In this document: positions 56,335 through 64,000 of the stretch, piece after piece
Layout: every line of letters starts with the position of its first letter
How positions within the stretch are numbered: position 1 is the first letter of the stretch
Translations under genes and position numbers: made by a program
NCBI GenBank assembly: GCA_963970005.1
Contig: CAXAMN010000015.1
Coordinates: 235,002-299,001, forward strand
Source: Durusdinium trenchii
Taxonomy: Eukaryota; Sar; Dinophyceae; Suessiales; Symbiodiniaceae
Direction: 5' to 3'
Length of the DNA stretch: 64,000 nt
The notes under the pieces: model-generated
What the model saw: the letters and a program-made list of their open reading frames with translations, nothing else
Told to the model about the DNA's origin: nothing
Database searches by the model: none

Positions 56335-57760
56335 CTCCATGGCACTGGTCCCGTCAGCTACCTGTTGATGGCGTCCACTGCATTGGGGATGCAGTTTGCA
56401 GCAACCTCCAGGGTTTGTCGCGCTTGCTCCTGGCAGTTGACACGTGGCAAACATCCGAAGGAAGATTCTGGGCAACAACTTGCTTGGAAAAGCCACTGGT
56501 AGGAGAGGATGCAGGGCGCAAGAACCAGAAATTGAAGACCCACTGGAACGGTCAACATCGGTCAACTACGTGCTAACTACGACTTGGGGAGCCACTTGTG
56601 TAGCATATGCTGCAGGAGTGCAAGGCAGGAATTACTTATCGAACCTAGGGAAGGTTCAGTGCCAGCTGCTACCTAGCTCGGAGCTCACAACTTTGAGCAC
56701 GGTGTGCATATGCTTGCATCAGCTAGCATGACTTTCTCGGCGAATAATGACCGCCTTCTGACCATCTTGAAAGCCCTTGCCCTTTCCATCTTTTGACCGT
56801 GGTGGATGGCCGGTCTGCAAACCAGATTGCTCGGGCCTCACAACTTTCCGGATCACGCCCTTCAGGATCGCGCCCAGCCGCTTCAAACATTGCCTACCAA
56901 CTAGAACAATTTCAAGACTTCATAGGGATTGTGCGATGACTACTCCCAGTGAGTTTGCAACAGTAGTAGTAAAATGGCGCATTTCGTTCTTGAATACTAC
57001 TGCCCTTTTGTTGTTACCCTCAAAATCACCACCAACACTCGCGAGATTGTTGTTGGGCAACAGCCTGGTCACACATGGGCCCCTTCCCTCAAGCCGTTCA
57101 ATCATCAACAAAACATTATAATAGGCGTGTGAAAGAGACCAATGACCAAAAGTATTGATCAAATATTGCCGAATTTATTCTGAGGGCCACAAGGTACGAA
57201 ACAGAACATGGTAGTGAAATTGATGTAAAAAGATCCCAAGGAAAAGGCTGAGACCATCTTGGAAGCATACTAAAGTTACAAAAAGTACTGAAGGAAAGTG
57301 CGTCCTGTCAGCCTTTCCGATGTTTGATGATGTTTGACGTTTTCGTTTTGGGCTGATTTGTTCAGGACACCATGCCTCACCCGGCATACACAAGTGATAG
57401 TGAGTATATAAAATGAAACATAATGCAGCAAAACAGGACCACATCTCGTTGGGTTCAACCCTGCCTCCAAATCGTGAATGCTATCCACCACCTGAGCCAC
57501 CTCCTGTAGCGTCAACTTAGCTGCAGCTACACATTCCTTCGAGCATCTCCGCATTTGGCATGCTCTGGCTGGGGCTATCGGCTCGGAAATGCTTATACAC
57601 CTGTTCAAACATGTTCAATTGCATGGAACTACAGCAGACGGCCGTTCGATCCATCTTTGGCAGGTGACCTTTGCTAACTCTGCGCCCTGACTGCATTTCT
57701 TTGTCAGTCTATTCCCAGAATACGACTGACGGCAGTTCTGAATCAATCAACGCGTTGAGT
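56335..57760. other. No firm gene; weak minus-strand coding signal
   Basis: A minus frame near 57450-57560 contains LTLQEVAQVVDSIHDLEAGL and could be an exon. No splice sites could be fixed with confidence. Confidence 0.3.
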
Positions 57761-57771
57761 GCAGCATGTTC

Positions 57772-57874
57772 AATCTCAAGCTGTGCATGGCCGCTCCTCT
57801 ATGGTGTTGGCCATGCTTTCAAGGTCCACCTGTTGCAACAGCTCCTTCACATCTTCCAGGCTTCTTTGGAACTG
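57772..57874 (-). CDS. Weak candidate exon, unknown protein
   Basis: Encodes QQFQRSLEDVKELLQQVDLE, then SMANTIEERPCTA, an amphipathic helical composition, after a GGCAG acceptor. A perfect GTAAGT lies only 30 nt upstream, which is too short for a normal intron, so the edges are doubtful. The weak segment near 57450-57560 on the same strand could be a further exon. Confidence 0.3.
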
Positions 57875-58099
57875 CTGCCTGCCAGCGCGGGCGTGTCAAC
57901 TTACCTGGCTGTTACAGCTACAGTCACGTCATGTTTCCACCCACATAAGGGGGGACAAAGGTCCACAGGTCGCATACAGGGAGTTTGCCTCATCTTGTCA
58001 GCTTCACTCTCCTCCTGCATGGCTCAAACTGAACAAGTGAAAAGCCAATATACCAACAGAACCCCCTGCAGTGAACCTGCTGCATCTTCCGGCTGAACC

Positions 58100-61000
58100 A
58101 GACCCGCACCTCAAAACCTACACTATGCTTGCTGAGCACAATTGGAAATTATGTTCTAGGTAGTCTAGGCATGCTTGTGCTCTGGTAAGTGCACTAGCAT
58201 TGTAGTGTTGGTTTTCGCCTCTTGTCAACCACGTTTAACAAATGCAAACGTTCCCCGCATTATTATCATGATTTGACAGTGAAATGGCTGACACAAACAG
58301 CCCACTAATTACCTAAAGCATCCGAGAAACAAAATTGTTTTCCCTATGGTGAGAACAGCATCTCGTGGAACAACTCAAGCCAAATAAGCAGCTTCCAACT
58401 ACATCCAAATCAATCTCCAGTTGTTTCATCCGAATCTGGTCTGAACATGTTTCAATGTTTCAACAAACGACATGGATTGGACCCATGGAGCCTGGCCTAG
58501 AACCTTGGGCCTGCATGTGTCACGGATAGTGTGATAGGGTTCGTGGGCTCCTGATGCTCCTGACTTTCCACACTTACATCTTCAACTTCCACATCCTGCC
58601 GAAAAAAACAATCCGAACAATCGACCCAATTGGTTTGGTCTACTCATGTTTACTGCGAGACTCTTTGTCTTGTCAGCAACATGTCCACTGCTGGCACAAG
58701 CAAGGTGAGTCTAAGGTGAGCTTGAAGTGCAACGCACACGTCTGCCTGTGAAAGTAGGCTCCGTCGGCCTCTCATGCTGAAAGTCAACCCGGCAAGTTAC
58801 GGACAAGGAAGTTGAACAATGATTGCTGAAACAAGTTCACTTCGCCAATGGTGCAAGATTGTGAGACATTTTTGATGCAAAGACTCGACACGCGCACAAA
58901 AGGAGACATATCTGCTTGTTCAACTGGTGCCGTTGCTCTGCTGAGTTTGTTTCTTTGTTTCCCTCCGGGCGACACCCGTCAAGGGTATTGAAAGGACAAA
59001 CATCTGCTTCCGCGGGCTGGCTTTCTGTCTTTCATTGCAGCTATATCGGATGTTTTCGGGTCTTTTCCGCCAGGATATCCTGCTTGTATTGCATTGTTCA
59101 TTTGAGTCTTCGCCAACATCAGACACTGCCAGCTGACGTCAGTGGAGTTGACATGAATCAAAGTGCAGCGGTTGCCACAAGCTACTGACAATCAAGAAAG
59201 AGTATTGGTATAGGGTTGGCCCCTGTCAGTTTTGCAAGGTGTTGATCAATTCAGAAATACTAACCCGGCTCATGACTAAAGTACATGTACAATATATATA
59301 TATACATATACACGCCCTTTCTCTAATGCATATATATATACATATACATCTACATTCTAATGTAGACTCTAGACGCCCAATCCAGACTATTGCGACAGTT
59401 CAAGGCTGACAAGGCAATTGCATATGTCACAATGGATCGCATGATATCGCGTGATGTTTACATGATTCTCAGCTGCTATTAAATGCTCTGACAGTGCCTC
59501 TATCACACTTGACCCTGCCTGTCCCTGTCAGGTCAATGCCCGTGAGACCAGAAACAACTTCACCTGTCAATGATGCTCGCCTCAGGTGGCTGATGCACTG
59601 GCAAGTAGCAACAGCAACTCAACGATTGTGATAATGCATATTAACACGAGTAGGACATAGAAGCATGCTATACATACACAATTTGCACAATTATACATCA
59701 TAATCATATGCACTAATTAAGCTGTGTTATCCCCTTGCACTCAAACATTGGAGCGTTGGACTGTGAGACTCACCAACGATGGCCTGATTGATGTCTTCAC
59801 CGAAAGGGCAGCTTTCTGGAAAAGTGCCTGGACTGCAAAGCACTATGTTACGTCACCGCTGGACGCAAGGTAGCAGGTACAGCCAAATGGAAAACCGTAA
59901 ATTAATCCGAAAATGCGCATCCTCTAAGTCTACATTTGAGTGTTCAACCCCGCAGGTGGTGAGTGTCCAAAGCACACGAGAAACCACACAAATATTGAAG
60001 CAACTTGAGATCAGAATGAAAGCGCCGTACGTACACTGCTGCATTCGGGAAGGAAACTTCGCCCGGCATTCCCTCCTCCACTTTTCAGGTGGCCGAACTA
60101 TTGGAGCTCGCTGTGACGTGAGCGCACCGTGGCGCGTGCTAACTCAGATTCTTCCGTGTCTTGTGCAAGCTACACCGCGGCGCCGCAATGTTTTTCGTGC
60201 CTGCTGCAAACGCATGAAAACTCTTCTGAATGCGCCTTGGATGACTCTTCTTTCTCGGTCTCACTCTTCAAGTGGCCTAATTGCAGTTTTCAGGCACGTT
60301 CAAATGTTTGTGTCATCTCGCGCACACCAAAAGGCTGCCTCTCATGCCAAGGTTGCGTGTGATCCCTAAGTAAGAATTGTTCCATGGTTTCGAGAGGATG
60401 CACTGCACTGGCACGTTCTCTGTCATCCCTCGCCTAGAAGCGATCGGGCCTGGCTTTGCAGCAGCATGCTCGTGAATTGGTAGGTGTGTGACATGCACCA
60501 TGCATCTATGTCGGACCAGTGTTTGCAAACATTCTGAACTCGCCTCGCTGTAGACTTTACGGCCTGACCGAGTTGCTGCATGTCACCACGGAGCCGCAGC
60601 CACGGCTTGGCCGTCTGTTCTATAACTTTATGAGCTTCGTGCGATCAAGTTTAGTTTGTGCTCAATAACTGCCCTCTGGCTCGTCTTGAATTCAATTTCT
60701 CCTGCAAGACTGCAGGACTGGCCAAAAGCGGCCCAAGTCAGGTCTTGATTCATTGATAGGTTCCCGTGAAACTATCGATGAAACCCAGTGGAGAGAAAAT
60801 AGAGAAAAAGCATGGTTGGGCCCCCCTTTTGCAGCAGACTGAGATCAGGGCGCACTGCGGGTTTTGTGACCTAAGCCAAACCACTTGTCCCTGCTGCAGC
60901 GGAGTCAGTTAAACTTTTAAAAGTATAAGAGACTGAGAGATGCATGCAGCAAGTGTTTCAACTTGTAGTGAGAAGCGTGTGACAATAGACAAAGCGGTCG

Positions 61001-62360
61001 TATACAGTACATATGTTACATAGTTACATATGTATGTCTGTACGTATGTAACATGCACGATACAGTTTAAAGGAACACGCATAGTGAAATCAAATTACAA
61101 CCCCCAGAAGAACTGCCACTGAGCAATGGCACGGTAAGGTGACATGAAACGTGCATGTTGTTTAAAGACGTGCAAGTCAGCCAGCGTTTAATATCAATTG
61201 GAGGTCAGCCATGAACATCTTTGATTTCAAGACGGAATGGACTGCCTACAAGCAGCTCGTTGCTGGTTGCTATGGGGCTCAATTTTTGCACAGCAAGCCG
61301 TTTGACCAAGTCATGCAAGACCTTGCACACTTGCTTTCTCAAAGGTTGGAGGATGTTTCGGGCTCCTTCGCAAGCTTTGCGAATAGACTTAGGTCCATGG
61401 ATGTCAGAACAAGGTCGAAAAAGCACCGACGTTTGCCAAGTTGCAAAATCCGTCAAGTTCGTTAAGTCCAGCTTGCTACCTGCCAGGCGCAACTCAATAA
61501 CCCCATCCGCCTCAAGACAAGGGCCCTGGAGGCTGAGAAGAGCTATGTATATACAGAAGCGGCGTCGCGCAAAGTCTTTGATAAATAAGAAATCAAACAT
61601 CCTCTCGCAGTTTGACCCGCAACAAGAACACTTACATCCAAATGGTTTTTGCAGGATTGGCAGCAAGTTGCAGCGATCACTCACCCCAAACACTGGTTCT
61701 ACCAAGGCATTGGTAGGTCTGAAGCTGACCAACGACAAAACGAAACTCCAGCTATACACTTGGGACCGTTATGTAAATCCACCCTACAACCAAAAAGCAA
61801 TCGCGGCACCTGAAGCTTCCTGTCTTTCAAACATGATACGAGTGGTACCGCTTGCCCCATCTGATCCACGTGGGTTTTGTATAGCTTGACTTTCTGTATT
61901 GGGGCGCTCAAATTCAAAGTTCCATGACACTGTCATAAGTCATAAGCAAGGTGGCACTGCGACGCCAGCCTTTGCGCTGGAAATCTTCCGAAGCTGCACC
62001 TGAATAGCGCCGTTCTGATTCCTACAGATTATATATAAATACCATATCGTGTTCATCGCTTTTGCTATGTCATGCCGGACATACCATACTATATCCTGCT
62101 TTTGCGCCTGGCCTTTGAGGCGCGGCTTCTTGATGCGCAACGACATGGTATCATCCCATGGTTCGGCGCGGGTGCATCCGAGTGCAGGAAGCTCCGACAA
62201 GCACGTAAGCAAAGCCTGGAGATACTTGTGCTATGCAAGCGGCAACCAATTTACAGTTGTATATTACCGCATGTTCAACAAGAGCTCTCGCAAACAAAGT
62301 CAAGGGTTATGTTGGGCAGTGGCAGCCATACATGACCAACCATCACATATGTTGTTGTGA
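58100..62360. other. No supportable gene; microsatellites
   Basis: TA-rich repeats lie at 59291-59306 and 59329-59346. A palindromic tacatatgt/acatatgta cluster lies near 61010-61050. At 61205-61889 both strands are open (plus contains FDQVMQDLAHLLSQRLEDVS), so an exon may exist, but I cannot decide its strand. The plus frame 59788-60369 has no motif. Confidence 0.35.
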
Positions 62361-62367
62361 AAAAAAC

Positions 62368-62468
62368 GGAAAAAAAAAAGAAGCAAAACAAAAGCAAATG
62401 AACATGCAAAAGCAGCGCAATTTGCTTTGTTTTTGCATTTGTTTTGCTTTTTTTTTTCTCTTTTTTCC
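62368..62468. repeat. A/T-rich inverted repeat (hairpin)
   Basis: The left arm ggaaaaaaaaaagaagcaaa onward is the approximate reverse complement of the right arm ending tttgcttttttttttctctt. The centre lies near 62416. Arms are about 45 bp and imperfect. Long open frames across it on both strands are composition artefacts. Confidence 0.75.
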
Positions 62469-62535
62469 TGGCACCACTTCTGCACTTATGAGAGCTTTTA
62501 CCCGTCAGCAATATTTGCTGTACCCTCCTAGGAAA

Positions 62536-62672
62536 AAGCGGAAAAAAAGCGAAACAAATGCGAAAATAAAGCAAACAAATAAAAGTGAAAAAAAAGCGAC
62601 AACTACGCACAGCTACATGTTTTTGCCTTTTTGTTTGCTTTACCTTTTGCTTTTTGTTGCTTTGTGTTTGCT
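62536..62672. repeat. Second A/T-rich inverted repeat
   Basis: Imperfect inverted repeat with gcaaac/gtttgc-type words (aaagcgaaacaaatgcg to the left, ttgtttgctttaccttttgc to the right). It has the same word content as the hairpin 70 bp upstream, so the two may share an origin. Confidence 0.6.
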
Positions 62673-62689
62673 TTATACAATTATTTTGG

Positions 62690-63600
62690 CTCCTTGTATC
62701 TATGGCTGGCGTGCCCGACACAAGTCAAGGGACTGCAAACTCAAGTGTGGCAACTGTTGGACTCGATCGGCGATTGGTGCCATTCGGCATCCCTCCTAGC
62801 ACCTTCTATTCTCCGCAGGTTCATTATCTTTCCGTGATGCGACTCACTGGTACAGTAACACTTAGTACTGCCGCCCTCTTTGAGGGAGCACTGGGCCAGT
62901 GTTGCGGCATGGGACTGTGGCATTATATACAGTAACTGAATGCATCGCACAGAAAGTCAAAGAGGGTCGTGATGTCGTGGCTTTCTTATTTCTGAATTGT
63001 CAAGAGATGACCCAGCAAGCTAGGGCCTGAGTGCAAATTCGCCTTGAGGACGACTGAGGACTCATTACCTGAACTACCGCTCCCAAGTCGAAAAAGCTCA
63101 TCAGCATAAAGCAAGCCAAGGACAAGGTTCAACCAGCAATGTGCACTAGCACCAACAATTCGATGAACCAGCAGTGGGCACTGGCATGCTCAGAGACTGG
63201 CATGAGAATGGCGAACTCTTTCAACCGAGAAACGCCGGTGACAGCCCATTTCATTCTCCAAGGCCCACCATCTCAAAACAATCGAACTTATTCTTGATAT
63301 CCAGACCACCCATGTGTGCACGACAAAAATATGCAAGAATTTGTCGGCTAAAAAAGCTTATCCTGAGGGGCGGACCTGCCCACAACCAAATTTGAACCTT
63401 ACATAATTACTGGCAAGCGTGGGCAGGAGCCATAAAAGAAACTGGTGAGGTTTGCTTTTTTGGTCAGGCATTGCCAATTGAACGGTTCCAGATCCGCATC
63501 CCTTTCATGTCTGACTAGGGAGGTAGGGGAGTTCCGGTTCCATTTCCGTTCCGGAACCCTGCAATGGCTCCAGTGGGGTATCTTATGGACATTTGACAAG
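62690..63600. other. No supportable gene
   Basis: Short frames without motifs on both strands. Confidence 0.45.
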
Positions 63601-63606
63601 CCATTG

Positions 63607-63626
63607 CGCAACACTAAAGAACTTCA
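63607..63626. repeat. 20-bp flank duplication, left copy
   Basis: cgcaacactaaagaacttca, matching 63752-63771 at 19 of 20 positions. The two flank the CTAGTAG repeat cluster like a target-site duplication. Confidence 0.7.
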
Positions 63627-63751
63627 GGAGCAAGGACGCTACGAACGGAGCAAAGGGCATCGCTACTAGGAGCAAGAAGCTACTAGGGGCTCCTGGCNNN
63701 NNNNNNNATCGCTACTAGGAGCAAGGACGCTACGAACGGAACAAAGGGCAT
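63627..63751 (-). repeat. CTAGTAG dispersed repeat copy with gap
   Basis: Reverse-oriented units (ggagcaaggacgctacgaac, ggcatcgctactaggagcaa, ctactaggggctcctggc) interrupted by 10 N at 63698-63707. The same words occur on both sides of the gap, so copy number here is unknown. Confidence 0.9.
63698..63707. other. Assembly gap (10 N)
   Basis: Gap inside a repeat cluster. The repeat explains the failure to assemble. Confidence 0.98.
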
Positions 63752-63771
63752 CGCAACACGAAAGAACTTCA
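63752..63771. repeat. 20-bp flank duplication, right copy
   Basis: cgcaacacgaaagaacttca; differs from 63607-63626 by a single base. Confidence 0.7.
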
Positions 63772-64000
63772 TCTCAGAGTCTTTAGGCTTTTTCAACCCG
63801 CCGCTTGTCACGCTTGCCATCTCAGGCCTAATCGGCAGCTTGGAGCAGGCCCTGTCCCCTTTGAGGTTGACAGGGCCTGAAGGAGATTGATGGCACACTT
63901 TGGCACCATCACGGTCTCCTAGATCAGGCATGCCCAGTGCCCCTTCACAAATGTTGATTGGTGATGTATGCATGCACAGTTGAGATGATGAGTTCTTGTA

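Noticed and set aside
1..64000. Spliced-leader gene or relict spliced-leader sequence
   Set aside because: I looked for the end of the conserved dinoflagellate leader and saw only short chance matches.

Overview
The window looks like nuclear DNA of a dinoflagellate, most likely a member of Symbiodiniaceae or a close relative. Four things support this. Genes are split into short exons of about 65-130 nt. Several introns use GC or GA instead of GT as the donor dinucleotide. The minus strand carries the C-terminal domain of a protein family that I recall as abundant in Symbiodinium-type genomes. One exon ends in a Met-Lys-Ala repeat tail of a kind I also recall from dinoflagellates. No bacterial operon, rRNA gene, functional tRNA gene or CRISPR array was found. 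Most of the window is intergenic or intronic sequence full of simple repeats, decayed coding frames and mobile-element debris.

Layout. 1-16 kb: satellite mosaics at 1.66-2.06 kb, a dispersed repeat pair at 10.6 and 11.2 kb, and two groups of minus-strand coding-like segments (13.3-14.3 kb and 15.4-16.2 kb) that contain in-frame stops and may be pseudogenes. 16.9-17.1 kb: a 151-bp tRNA-derived SINE with a perfect 16-bp target-site duplication. 18-28 kb: copies of a CTAGTAG-rich dispersed repeat, a 60-bp tandem array and no convincing gene. 28.2-42.1 kb: a multi-exon minus-strand gene whose last intron is about 11.8 kb long. That intron holds a pair of 440-bp direct repeats and, between them, a 9.3-kb element with 526-bp terminal inverted repeats. 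The element carries its own minus-strand gene for a DDE-superfamily (pogo/Tigger-like) transposase. 42.5-43.3 kb: further candidate exons on the same strand. 45.9-47.4 kb: a decayed non-LTR retroelement 3' end between two long pyrimidine tracts. 48-64 kb: mostly featureless, with CTAGTAG repeats, an AT-rich island at 55.6-56.3 kb, A/T-rich hairpins at 62.4-62.7 kb and an assembly gap at 63.7 kb.

The most interesting object is the nested arrangement at 28.2-40.3 kb. The host exon ending at 40166 and the exon starting at 28373 join in phase, and together they give the expected family sequence. The whole transposon and its transposase gene therefore sit in sense orientation inside one intron. 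All three catalytic aspartates of the transposase are present in open frames.

Limits: exon calls were made by eye, no database search was possible, and first exons, transcript ends and promoters were not resolved.
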